Source of the DNA: Macrotis lagotis
Taxonomy: Eukaryota; Chordata; Mammalia; Peramelemorphia; Peramelidae
Assembly: GCF_037893015.1 (NCBI RefSeq)
Contig: NC_133666.1
Coordinates: 654,981,276-655,045,275 of the forward strand
DNA: 64,000 nt
Direction of reading: 5' to 3'
The translations under genes were made by a program, and so were the position numbers. The notes beneath the pieces are model-generated. The model made no database searches. It saw nothing but the letters and a program-made list of their open reading frames with translations, and was not told the DNA's origin. Positions 46,801 through 56,525 of the stretch are shown here, one piece after another (position 1 is the first letter of the stretch; every line of letters starts with the position of its first letter).

Positions 46801-49800
46801 TCTTCCTCTGCAGCTGGAGCCCCGGCCATGACTTCCTGCCACTTCTTGCCACTGGGAGGGGAGGAATAATATGGATCATGGGACTGGCATGAGGAAGAGG
46901 AGAGTCAGGGAGAGAACCTTTCACATTCCATGCAGATACATGTGCTTTGCCTGTCTCTTTTTGGATGTGTTCATTTCTGTGTTCCTGGTAATCTATTTTT
47001 TTTTAAATAAAGAAGAGGGCAAAGGGAGGCAAAGTGAAAGTAGTAAGAAAAAAATTTCTGAGGAAACTCTCCAGCTAATTGCCCAGTCTTCCCCTCACTT
47101 ACCTTGTTACTCTTTCTCAACGTCAAAAGTTCATTGGCCATCTCTGTGCCTTTACATTGTGTCCCCAAGCCTGGAGACCCCTACCTTATCTCTACCCCAT
47201 TGGGGAGCTTAGTTCCTTTCAAACTTCAGCTTAAATGCCATCTTCTATGTGAAGCCTGTCCCAGTTCCCCAGTGGCTAGGGGTTCTCTTTCCTCAACTTG
47301 ACCTGTATCTCTTTGTATACATATTGTAGCCTGTTAGAATGTAAGCTTCTTATGGAACAAATTACAGGAACTGATGCTGAGTGAAGAACCAAGGGAACTT
47401 TGTACACATTAACAACAACATTGTGAGTAGATCAAGCTTGATGGATGCAGCTCCTCTCACCGGTTTAGAGAGCTTGGACAACCCTAGGAGACCTGCTATG
47501 GACAATGCTATCCACATTCAGAGAAAAACAAACAAAAAGCCCTACAGAATCTGAATGAACCCTTCATTCACTTTTTTAAAATTTCTCTGATGTTTTTCTT
47601 TCCTATCTCATAGTTTTCTTTCTTTTCCCTTCATCCTAATTCCTCATACAGAAAATGACTAATCTGTAAACATGTTAACCATAAACATACACTTGTTCAC
47701 CATGAGGGGAGGGGGGATGGGAAGGGAGGATGGGAGGAAATTACATAACTTAAAATAAGCATATGCATGTGGATGAATGTGAAAATACTTTCATAACATG
47801 TAACTGAAAAAATAAAGTCAACTAAAAATAAGTAATAAAAAAGAAAGTAAGCTTCTTGAGGGCAAGAATTATTTTTCTTTTGCCTTTCTATCACCAATGA
47901 TTAACCTGATGTCTTGCTTAAGGCTTGTGCTTCCAAAAGGACTGTTGAGTAAATAAGTGTTCTGCTCGGAGATTCAATAAATGGAGGTAGTATGACTTAC
48001 ATATGAGGAGGGAATAGAAGGGACAGGATGGAAGCCTCATTTCTCTAGGGTCTAAAAGCTTCTAAGGGAAAGGAGCAACAATAGGAAGAAAAGAGATCCT
48101 GGTCCATAGGATTCAGAACCGGCATGGATCTTCTAAACTCTCCCCATAATTTTGGAACTGAAGATGATGAAGTGGGCTTCCCTAAAGTCACACAGCAAAA
48201 ATTCTGAAACCAGATCTTTTAACCCCAAATCCCAATTCTCACTTCAGTCTACCAAGCAGCACATTCTCATGGGGGATCTGAGAGCCAAGAGAGACCCTAG
48301 AAGTAAGCTAATTCTTCACTCCTCTTGGAGGATACCACATCCCTGACATGGCCTCTCTGGTCACTCTCAGAGGCTCACTATTTCATGAAACAGTTGTTTT
48401 CAAGGTTACAGAGGTCAGATTGTAAGTTTTCTCTTGCAGCTGGCCAAAAATGATTTCCCATAATTTATTTCCACCCCTATTTGATATACTCTTCTTCTGT
48501 TTTCTGGGGTTTTGCAAAAGAAGCAAAATCAAAACCCTTCTTCTGTGTCACAGCTGATGTAGGTCTAGTCTAGAGCCCAACCAATCAAGATGAGATTCAA
48601 GGAAGGAAAATTATTTGCCTAAGGTCACACAGAAAGAAGAGATCCAGGGATCCAGAGATTTGGACCTGGGAAAACAACTCACATGTTCATCAGGAGAGTT
48701 AATGATGGCCAGGTTGGTACCATCTACCTCACATGCCTCTCTGGCTACTTCCCATGGCTTTCGGGTCACAGAAAAGAAGTAACAGCTACCTTTATATAGC
48801 TTCCAACCATCAGGACATGAACGGCAAATGGAACCTGTAGGCAATGGATATCACTAGGCAAGGGACCCAGGGGTCCCGGATGCTTCTCACCACTGAACCA
48901 GATCTTTTTAGATATCCCCCCAATATAATTCTTTCCCTCTTTAGTTCCCCAACATTTTCTAGTTGCCCAGCTAGCCTTACTCAAAGTTTTGTTCAGTTGT
49001 TCAATGAGCTGTGAAGCTGTAAGTTGTTCTTTGGTCCTCAAGTCTAGGGAGGGAAGAAGAAAGATGTCAGAAGGATGAACACCTTTGCTCTTTGGAGAGC
49101 CTAAACTGTCATGACCCAGAATGAATCTCCTGAGAGTTTCCGCTCCCTTGAAGAACTTGGTTGTCCTGCTCCCCTTCTATCTTCTGGATCCTTGGGGACT
49201 CAGAATTACAAGGGATTTCAGGGGCTACCTGCTCCTAACCCACCTCAAGGAGTCCCTCCCCTAGAAAATCCCAGTATCTTTCCTGTGCCCCTACCTGCTA
49301 CAAATCTCTGAGCCCTTCAACTGGTGATTCTCTTCCCAATAGACCCAGGCATATTTCCCCCAGTTCCTGGTCTCACCCCTTTCATCTTTCAGCTGGGCAG
49401 ACAACTGGTTCAGTTTCTTCTGGATTTCTTCAAGATTTTGATTATTATTATTATCATTATTATTTTTCTGGACAACTGAAAGACAAAGTAATGTGTTTCG
49501 GCCCATAGGCATCATACCCATTCAATGGAGGTCTGAGGAGTTGGGGAGTGAGGGAAAAACCAATGCAGAATTAGTACCTAACCCTCTAGGACTAGGCAAG
49601 GGACCCAGGGGTCCTGGATCCTTCTCCTGATCACTGAACCAGATCTTTTTAGATATCCCCCAAATATAATTCCTGCTCTCTTTAGTTCTCCAACATTTCC
49701 CAGTTGCCTGGCTAGCCTTACTCAAAGTTTTGTTCAGTTGTTCGAAGAGCTGTGAAGCTGTAAGTTGTTCTTTGGTCCTCAAGACTAGGGAGGGAAGAAG

Positions 49801-52321
49801 AGAGATGTCAGAAGGATGAACACCTTTATGCTGCCCTCTCTAAGAGTTTAGCAGTCTGTCCTAGGAAAAGGGGCTTAGACCTGGCTCTTAACTAAACCTG
49901 ACTTTGGGGACCCAACTCTGCTTCCACTCTAACAGAGTAGCCCCAGATGCCCAGCAACTCCAGATCCCTAAATGGGTAAAGGCTATAAAGTTGTCTTCAG
50001 GTTTATGTAATCCATTCACTTCATTTTAAAAATAGGGAAACTGAGGATCAGAGAAAGGAAGGGTCTAGCTCCAGATTACAGAGCTAATAAGTGGCAGTCA
50101 TAAGTTTAGAACTCAGATTCTCTTATTCTAGTTGAAATGCTTTTCCCACTATATCAATCTCCCTCTTCCTAATCTCCCAGTTCCCAAGAAGGAGACCAGA
50201 GATAGAATTTCTCCTTCCCCCAGTTCATTTCTACTCTGGACCTGGGCCTTACCTCGAGATAGGATAATGACACTGAAGATGAAGGAAAGGGCAAAGAAGA
50301 CCATCATTATCAGGAAGGCCAGGCGACTCAACGACGGAGCTGCAAAGATGGAGTGTTGTGGGAAGCCCAGGCCTCCTGGCCCCCAGACCCAGCTCCCTTC
50401 AGGAAGCTTGGGTAAACTCATCCACCATGTTTCCCAGACCCAGAATGCCTCAACCTTCTTGGAAGCAGTTGGAAGTTGCTGCAGCTGGCTTTGGGAAGAC
50501 CTATCTTTAAACTCTTGCTGGTTAGCTATAGGGTCCTGGGTGAGTAGCTTTACCTCCCCTGGCTTCAGATAATATTAACACTTACCTCCCTAAGTTATTG
50601 TGACAATCATTTGAGACAACACAGTAAGACTCCCTTCTAGTACCATAGCAGTGCTAACCATAATTACTCTTATTATTACCTCTGCCATCCTCATCTCTAG
50701 CCTGCCTCCTAGGACCCTTCCCCCCACCAAGAGCTGGTTCCTCTCCCACCAGGTAGAGTTCTTTTCCCAGACCTTCTCTTCCCCTAAAACCCCTGGGATA
50801 ATATTTCAACCTCTACTCCCGGGGGGGGGGGGGGGGTTCTACTTGAGTAAGTTCAATCAAACATCAGCATTCATTAAGCACCTACTATATACCCATCTAA
50901 CAATAAAGAGAGGAAATGGACCAATGGTTTCACCTTCCCTTCTTTTTTTCTTTTGGCAAGGCATTTGGGGTTAAGTGACTTGCTCCACATCACACAACTA
51001 GTACATCTCAAATGACTGAGTCTGGATTTGAACCCAGTTCTTCCTGAGTCCAGGATCGGTGCTCTATTGACTGCTTCACCTAGCTGACCCCTTCACCTTC
51101 TTTTCAAAGCAAAATGCCTTGGCTACCAGAAGCAGAGGGGTCAAACTCAAATAGAAATGGGGGAGGGGGAAGCACTAAACTGCCCATGAGGATCCCTGCT
51201 GGTCACATCCTGACCTCATTTTAAAGTGCCATGTTATCTATGTTTCAATGTAATTTTATTTATTTTATTATTATAATAGAAAATATTATTATATTTTCTA
51301 TTATTATATTATATTAATATAAAATAGAATAGAATATGTACAACATAACAAAATATTACTTTCATTATTATTGAGAACTATTAATAGTTTCTAATTCCAT
51401 TTTAATCTGGTTTTTCATGAAGCTGACTCCCCATTTTGGAAAGCTCCACACTTAGAGGTCCTATTTCTTGTCTAGGATCACTGATCTGTGTTCCGGGGGA
51501 GGAGTAGGTCTTCCAAGATCTGAAACCAGTTCTTTAAGCATCATGCCTCGCAAGGCAAAAATTTAGAATGCCTGTTCTTAAAGGGTTTATATTCTGTGGG
51601 GAAAGGCTACATGCATACACAAACACATCCATGCCATGTGTGTATGTGGAACACACATATTGTTTACTTGTATAGACATGTTATGCATTGATCACATGCT
51701 CGCACATACATGTCCACATGTCTACACACATACATTACATATACCAAATAAATGCAATGTCATTTCAGAGATCAAACTACTAGCAGTTGAGAAACAAGTA
51801 AAGTTACATAGAGAAAGTGATTTTTGAGCTAAGACAGGAAGGAAATTAGAGATTGTAAAGGGGAAAATGAAGAAGTGCATTATTGCTTATTGAATTGACT
51901 TGAATGACTTTCCTGCCAGGGTGTGTCCCCTGGGAGCTGCCCCTGTAGAAGCCCTTGTTTCCAGTCCTCTCTTAGGCCCAAGAAGTCCTGTCTCTTAGTC
52001 CTGACACAGGCTACTGTGACCCCAGAAGCACTCTCCTCTCTTCCCTGGCCCCCCACATACCTGGAAAACTTCTTAGGCTCTGGTTCCTTTGGGTTTTGAT
52101 GTTGAAGTGGCTCCATTCAGGGGGCATCAACTCGTTCTCATCTAAATAGGATGATCAAATACCATTCTCCACTAATCCCCATCAATAGGGGAGGAACTAA
52201 GTAGGCAGTGGGCAAATGAGGCTGTCCACCCCCACCCCCAGCCCAGCCCTCCTGGTTCTCCTGGTCTTACTAACTCAAGTTTCTCTTTCATGCTACTTCT
52301 GGACTCCCCTTCACCTGTCAT
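43519..52321 (-). CDS. Type II membrane C-type lectin, CD23/CD209/CLEC4G class (8 coding exons)
   Basis: Predicted surface receptor that would bind mannose-type glycans through Ca2+, probably on myeloid, endothelial or lymphoid cells (family knowledge). The spliced reading gives about 267 residues: cytoplasmic tail 1-35, membrane segment about 36-56, neck 57-134, carbohydrate-recognition domain 135-267. Seen in the CRD are CPDGW, GSCYFF, LWIGLSD, WHWVDG, EPN (227-229), a glutamate seven residues after the E of EPN, WND (244-246) and WICEK, so all five primary Ca2+ ligands are kept. Two N-K-T sequons lie in the neck (76, 130). Every internal junction has GT/AG ends and matching phase. Closest in layout to CLEC4G and CD23, whose necks also come from short phase-1 exons; the EPN region reads more like CD209. 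I cannot decide orthology, so no symbol is given. Confidence 0.85.
43853..43888. repeat. (CA)n microsatellite in lectin intron 7
   Basis: About 17 CA units, some 190 bp from exon 8. Confidence 0.95.
45160..45342 (-). repeat. MIR-like fragment in intron 7
   Basis: AAATGACTTGCCCAGGGTTAT and CAGTGTTCTTCCCACCA resemble the complement of a MIR head and core. Confidence 0.45.
45803..45912 (-). CDS. Lectin exon 7: middle of CRD
   Basis: 110 bp, acceptor GTTTCCCAG and donor GTAAGT. Codes TYLRQHADYGRQLWIGLSD and GTWHWVDGTILEQ; enters in phase 0 and leaves after two bases of a serine codon. WIGL is the conserved CRD core. Confidence 0.93.
46144..46240. repeat. (CAG/CAA)n trinucleotide tract in intron 6
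   Basis: Mixed AGC, AAC and ACA units just outside exon 7, followed by a MIR-related segment (about 46240-46400). Confidence 0.85.
46240..46600 (+). repeat. MIR/CORE-type old SINE remnants in intron 6
   Basis: GGACTTTATATATCATTTTC, TCATTATCTCCATTTTAGAG, then ACACCTGAGTTCAAATCTTC and AATGTAAAATGAGAAGACTG are diverged SINE landmarks. Confidence 0.5.
47130..47940 (+). repeat. L2-like 3' end split by an L1, intron 6
   Basis: CTTCAGCTTAAATGCCATCT and AGAATGTAAGCTTCTT before the L1, then GAGGGCAAGAATTATTTTTC after it, make one L2 tail. Confidence 0.65.
47352..47846 (+). mobile_element. 5'-truncated L1, sense, in L2 within intron 6
   Basis: Begins ATGGAACAAATTACAGGAAC and ends with an A-rich tail. 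The 11-bp duplication GTAAGCTTCTT lies at 47341-47351 and 47847-47857. Confidence 0.88.
48683..48834 (-). CDS. Lectin exon 6: start of CRD
   Basis: 152 bp, acceptor TTGCCTACAG, donor GTGAGT. Codes SICRSCPDGWKLYKGSCYFF, then PWEVAREACEVDG and NLAIINSPDEH. The 152-bp length and phase equal those of the first CRD exon in related lectins. Two cysteines in CRSC mark a long-form CRD with an extra N-terminal cysteine. Confidence 0.94.
48981..49043 (-). CDS. Lectin exon 5: neck repeat (duplicate B)
   Basis: 63 bp, acceptor CCCTCCCTAG, donor GTAAGG, phase 1 on both sides, so it adds exactly 21 residues. Codes LRTKEQLTASQLIEQLNKTL with leucine heptads and an N-K-T sequon. It and its flanking introns are copied at 49722-49784. 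Confidence 0.88.
49377..49475 (-). CDS. Lectin exon 4: neck with asparagine run
   Basis: 99 bp, acceptor TTGTCTTTCAG, donor GTGAGA, phase 1 on both sides. Codes VQKNNNDNNNNQNLEEIQ, then KKLNQLSAQLKDER. The asparagines come from an AAT microsatellite inside the exon. Confidence 0.88.
49722..49784 (-). CDS. Lectin exon 3: neck repeat (duplicate A)
   Basis: 63 bp, acceptor CCCTCCCTAG, donor GTAAGG, phase 1 on both sides. Codes LRTKEQLTASQLFEQLNKTL, differing from exon 5 by F for I. Confidence 0.88.
50012..50160 (-). repeat. MIR-like fragment in intron 2
   Basis: AATAGGGAAACTGAGGATCAG and TAAGTGGCAGTCATAAGTTTA are diverged complement-MIR landmarks. Confidence 0.5.
50253..50339 (-). CDS. Lectin exon 2b: membrane segment
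   Basis: 87 bp, acceptor CATCTTTGCAG, donor GTAAGG, phase 1 on both sides. Codes SLSRLAFLIMMVFFALSFIF then SVIILSR: one hydrophobic span of about 21 residues with flanking arginines, a signal anchor giving type II orientation. Confidence 0.92.
50470..50640 (+). repeat. MIR SINE, sense, intron 1-2 region
   Basis: TGGTTAGCTATAGGGTCCTG, GGGTGAGTAGCTTTACCTCC and TTATTGTGACAATCATTTGAG follow MIR order. Confidence 0.55.
50941..51091 (-). repeat. Old WSINE-like SINE, antisense, in intron
   Basis: GGCAAGGCATTTGGGGTTAAG through GCTTCACCTAGCTGACCCC. TTCACCTTC flanks both sides. Confidence 0.75.
52061..52141 (-). CDS. Lectin exon 2a: cytoplasmic tail
   Basis: 81 bp, acceptor CCTATTTAG, donor GTATGT, leaving phase 1. 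Codes ENELMPPEWSHFNIK and TQRNQSLRSFP. The internal ATG at 52125-52127 would serve as start if exon 1 is wrong. No tyrosine-based signalling or endocytosis motif is visible. Confidence 0.8.
52315..52321 (-). CDS. Lectin exon 1, candidate start (ATGACAG then GTGAAG)
   Basis: A seven-base coding piece whose donor leaves phase 1, exactly what exon 2a needs, giving MTDENELMPPEW. Very short first coding pieces occur in related lectins. The Kozak context is weak and many such sites occur by chance, so this is tentative. Confidence 0.4.
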
Positions 52322-52974
52322 GAGTAGAGCCCCAGTGGGACCTGAAAGCCCTACTCTTCAACCCCAATATCCCTGCTTCCTAGTCTATCCACTGGCACCC
52401 TTGGCCTCATATCTACCAACCCAATCCTGCCAACTCAGGGGACTTCAGCTCCTCAGGGTCACACATCTCTGTTGTCCTTTCTAAAGGCCACTTCAGTTCT
52501 GCCTAGGGATTGCACTCTACCCTCTCCAACTCTGCAGTTTTTCTTCCGTTTTCAGAAGAACCCTCCCAGGTTCCCATATTCTTATTTGACAAAATATGAA
52601 CAGGAACAAAAATGAACTTGTCCTGCTTCAACATTGGCTAAAACAAAGTGTGTGTGGGGGGGGGGGGATAAAAAGGAATGGAGTAAAAAAATAATGAACA
52701 TGGAGGGCAACCCAGAAAGGAATGGGCCAGGATATTAGTGATACAAGGGAAAACTACACAAGGAACAACAGGCCCCTCCAAAAGGCTTGAATTCAATGTG
52801 GAGTTGGGGAAATAAGGAGGAGAAGGAACTTTTATCTCAGTACCAATAGGGGCAGGTGTCAAAATGGATAGAGCACTGAATACCCACATCACAAGAGGTC
52901 CCAGATGTGCATTGGGGGTTGAGGAGGCTCATCATCTACCAGATCAACCAAGATTAGTGCTATTTCAAAGACAA

Positions 52975-53222
52975 AGGCATTTAATCACAATTTTTCAATT
53001 GTCTCAATCCTGTTTTATTCCTCGTGATCCCATTTGGGATTTTCTTGGCAGAGAAACCAGAGTGATTTGTCTGTCATTTCCTTCTCCAGATCATTTCACA
53101 GATGAAGAAACTGAGGTAAACAGGGTGAAGTGACTTTCCCAGAGTCACACAGCTAGTAATTCTCTGAGGCCAGATTTGAATTCATTTCTTCCTGAATCCA
53201 GGTCCAGTATCCTATCCACTGC
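52975..53222 (-). repeat. RTE-tailed SINE, antisense
   Basis: TGATCCCATTTGGGATTTTC, CATTTCCTTCTCCAGATCAT, AGATGAAGAAACTGAGGTAA and TCCTATCCACTGC: the complement of tail, middle and head. Confidence 0.75.
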
Positions 53223-53567
53223 TTAAATATTTGATAATAGACACAGGGACCCCTTTACCCATAGGTGACTAAATTTTCAGTGGGAGGAAATAGACAAATA
53301 TAGAACAAGTGTAGAACATCATTATGGGAGGCATTCATCAGAACCACAAATGGCCAGAAAAAGACCTGAAAGCTCACTTAACTCTATCTGTAATGGCTGT
53401 TCCTTGTGCCTGGAATGCTTTCTTCTCATCTCTGGCTCATACCTTTCAATTCAAATCTCATTTTCTGCAGGAAGTCTTTCCTAGTTCTTCACTCTTTCCC
53501 CTCTAAGATTACCTTTACTTATATTGTGTTTATCTTCTGTGTCTGTATATACATGTGTGTATATGTA

Positions 53568-53621
53568 CAGATATATATGTATATATATATATATATATAT
53601 AATATGGAAGACAACATTCAA

Positions 53622-53662
<41 letters not shown>
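53568..53662. repeat. Two (AT)n arrays
   Basis: AT arrays at about 53570-53602 and 53624-53662 with a short unique spacer. Confidence 0.93.
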
Positions 53663-53665
<3 letters not shown>

Positions 53666-53721
53666 TTATACTTTTGGAGATGGAGAATGTTCTGTTGTCT
53701 TTCTTTATATCCCCAGTTCTT

Positions 53722-54279
53722 TTTTTTTCTTTTCTTTTTAGAAAGATTTTTTTATTTTGAGTTTTATAATTTTTCCCCCATTCTTGCTTCGCTCCCTCCA
53801 CCCCCCACAAAGGCAGTCTGTTAGTCTTTACATTGTTTCCATGGTATACATTGATCTCAGTTGAATGTGATGAGAGAGAAAAATCATATCCTTAAGGAAG
53901 AAAAATAAAGTATGAGATAGCAAAATTATATAATAAGATAACGGGCTTTTTTTCCCACTAAATTGAAGGTAATAGTCTTTGGTCTTTGATCAAACTTCAC
54001 AATTCTTTCCCTGGATATAGATGGTATTCTCCATCACAGACAGCCCCAGATTGTGCCTGATTGCTGCACTGATGGAATGAACGAGTCCATCAAGGCTGAA
54101 CATCACCCCCATGTTGCTGTTAGGGTATACAGTGTTTTTCTGGTTCTGCTCATCTTGCTCAGCATCAGTTCATGCAAATCCCTCCAGGCTTCCCTGAATT
54201 CCCATCCTTCCTGGTTTCCAATAGAAAAATAGTGTTCCATTACATACATATACCATAGTTTGTTAAGCCATTCCCCAAG
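53722..54279 (-). mobile_element. 5'-truncated L1, antisense, in L2
   Basis: T-rich left end and L1 3' landmarks (CATCACAGACAGCCCCAGAT, CTCAGCATCAGTTCATGCAA). The 14-bp duplication TATCCCCAGTTCTT lies at 53708-53721 and 54280-54293. Confidence 0.9.
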
Positions 54280-54330
54280 TATCCCCAGTTCTTAACAAAG
54301 TGCCTAATACATGGTAAAAGTATAATATGG

Positions 54331-55225
54331 TCAATCCTCAAATGGAAGAGGGAGATAATATTCCTAGAAAATGGTGCAAAGGTAAAAAATGAGAATGCTC
54401 ATACATTAAAGTTACCATAACCAACAAAAACTGTAATCTTTCACTAAAGAACATTGAACATATATGCTTCTGCATACAATTTTTATAGCATTAATTTTGA
54501 TATTATGAACTTTCTTAACATAATAACCATGAAATGACTCATAAAATAAACATACAAAATAAAATTGGTAACATGCATTTTTGGTAACAAAACATTTTTT
54601 CTCTATTATTTCCCTAGAATTCTGTGACCTTTTGTGCTAACAACTCAGTGTTTTAAAAAATTGATTTCAGACAAATATTCACTCTTCAAAACAAATGAAA
54701 CCTACAGTACCATAAATATTGTAGAGCAAGTAAAATTCTTAAAACCAAAATATTTTTAAACTGAATCTTCTCTTCCACTGAATCAGATGGCAGTATGTCT
54801 GCTATTTTAAAAAGTATAATGTTACTTATTAATATCATCTCATTTATACTGGAAAAACTTATCTTGTTTATATAGTTTTAAGAAAAATAATAACAGCTAA
54901 TATTTACATAACTAATGTCAGTATAAACAATTTCAAGATGTTTTTAACATTAGATTCCATGTTAACTGTCATTAAATAAAGTATTCATATACAGTAACAA
55001 ATAGTCTTTCCTCTATATCATTTAACAGTAATTATGAATCCCAATGGTGATATAATGGATTGCATTTTCTGGATTTGGGATTTTTACTTTATGCTTCTTG
55101 TTTTTGCTACCTTAAACAGTCTATTATTTTTGTCTGTATTAATTTCAGTCATTCCATTCAGTTTTCTCTTCAAACTTGAGTCTAACTGGTCTAACATCAT
55201 GAAAGATATATTTCACTTTTTTAAA
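54331..55225. other. AT-rich unrecognised DNA
   Basis: About 0.9 kb of AT-rich sequence without a gene or recognisable terminal repeats. Confidence 0.45.
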
Positions 55226-55234
55226 AAATGAGAG

Positions 55235-55465
55235 ATAGCATGTTTTCCCCCTTTAGTTCTAATTCATCTTTCATAACATGGGTAATATGGAAATATGGAA
55301 AGCATAATTGCACATGTACAACTTTTACCAGATTGCCACCATGGAGAAAGGGGAGGAAGAAGAGGGTAGTTAAACAATTGTGGAACTCATAAAATTGCAA
55401 ATAGATAAATGTTGTAAATTACCTTTTCATATAATTGGAAAAATAAAACAAAAAATGTAAAAATA
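55235..55465 (+). mobile_element. L1 3' end, sense, 5' truncated
   Basis: TTCTAATTCATCTTTCATAAC, GATTGCCACCATGGAGAAAG and the terminus ATATAATTGGAAAAATAAAA. Confidence 0.75.
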
Positions 55466-55504
55466 AGAGATAAAAATTTTGACAATTAAATTTAATTGAA
55501 CATT

Positions 55505-55622
55505 ACAGGCCCTGGAGTCAGGAGGATCTGAGTTCAGATCTACCCTCAGACACTTAATAATTATCTAGCTATGTGATCTTAGACACATCACCTAACCCCA
55601 TTGCCTTGCAAAACAAAAAAAA
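55505..55622 (+). repeat. 5'-truncated WSINE1-type SINE, sense
   Basis: Starts in the middle at GGCCCTGGAGTCAGGAGGAT; the tail is A-rich. AATTGAACATTA before and AATGAACATTGC after suggest the duplication. Confidence 0.85.
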
Positions 55623-55765
55623 ATGAACATTGCTAACATTAAAAATTATCAGATTATCTCAATGATTATATAAAGCTGAAATTTATTTGAAAACTAGATT
55701 TTTATATGGTAATGATATTTTGTTATTTTTCAAAATCAGTCATCAATATACATTTATTTAAAGAT

Positions 55766-56480
55766 AAAGTCAAGATGATGGAGTAGCTAGAAAAAATGAA
55801 ATGATATCTTTCCTCTTCATAGCTCTCTCAAACAGATCTAGAAAACACATCTAACCAAATTCTAATCAGGAAGTCCAAAGGAAAAAAAATCCATGGTAAA
55901 TATTTTTCCATTCTAGGTCAGCAGAGTCAGCCAGAAAGATCTGCAGATAGTAAGGATTGAGCCTGGTCAGGAGCATACTCCCAGGAAGAGCCCTCCAGTA
56001 TAGAAATAGGCTATGTACCAGAATAAATAGAGTTCTCAGATATGACACAGAGGGGCCTAAATTGGTGTAAGGTACAGGAATAACTGCCAACAAACTGCTC
56101 TGTCCAGGCTCAACTGACTGTTCAGGCCCTAAGGATGGCATTCCAGAATGAAAAAGCAGTCAAGGATATAGGTTATGCACAGACAAAGAACAAGATCAGA
56201 AATAAGATGCTACTGTGTTGTTTGAACTCCAGGAACTGAGAGAGTCTCAGCTAAAGCTTTAAGCCTAATCTGAAGAGAAATATCCAGGGCAAGAATCTCA
56301 TACCTAAAGTTAGCCTATAGTCCTGATACTCTGAACCAGAAGTTTTCCAGCTGATTGATAGTGGTACAGTCCAGCACAATTTCTGAAAATAAAAAAAAAA
56401 AAGGAGTAAGTTTCACAAGTTTGTTTTTCAGACCCAAACCCAGATCAGGAACTTGCAGAGCTCAGACCAAGAGGGCAGTA
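55766..56480 (+). mobile_element. Probable L1 5' UTR fragment, sense
   Basis: AAGTCAAGATGATGGAGTAGC resembles the start of L1 5' UTRs in this window (SAAGATGGTGGAG type). It is followed by about 700 bp without an open frame, ending at a GT microsatellite. Confidence 0.5.
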
Positions 56481-56485
56481 AGTAG

Positions 56486-56486
<1 letters not shown>

Positions 56487-56523
<37 letters not shown>
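56487..56523. repeat. (GT)n microsatellite
   Basis: About 18 GT units. Confidence 0.95.

Positions 56524-56525
<2 letters not shown>

Larger units (their letters stand above)
53340..54330 (+). repeat. L2-like LINE 3' end with later insertions
   Basis: CTTGTGCCTGGAATGCTTTC, TCTGCAGGAAGTCTTTCCTA and ATCCCCAGTTCTTAACAAAG keep L2 order across an AT microsatellite and an L1. Confidence 0.65.

Noticed and set aside
48766-49041. Extended reading of neck exon 5 into the following intron
   Set aside because: The extension has no lectin character, and the GTAAGG donor with phase match to the CRD exon gives a better model. The same donor is kept in the duplicate.
53481-53810. Tyrosine/isoleucine-rich open frames
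   Set aside because: Translations of the AT microsatellites.
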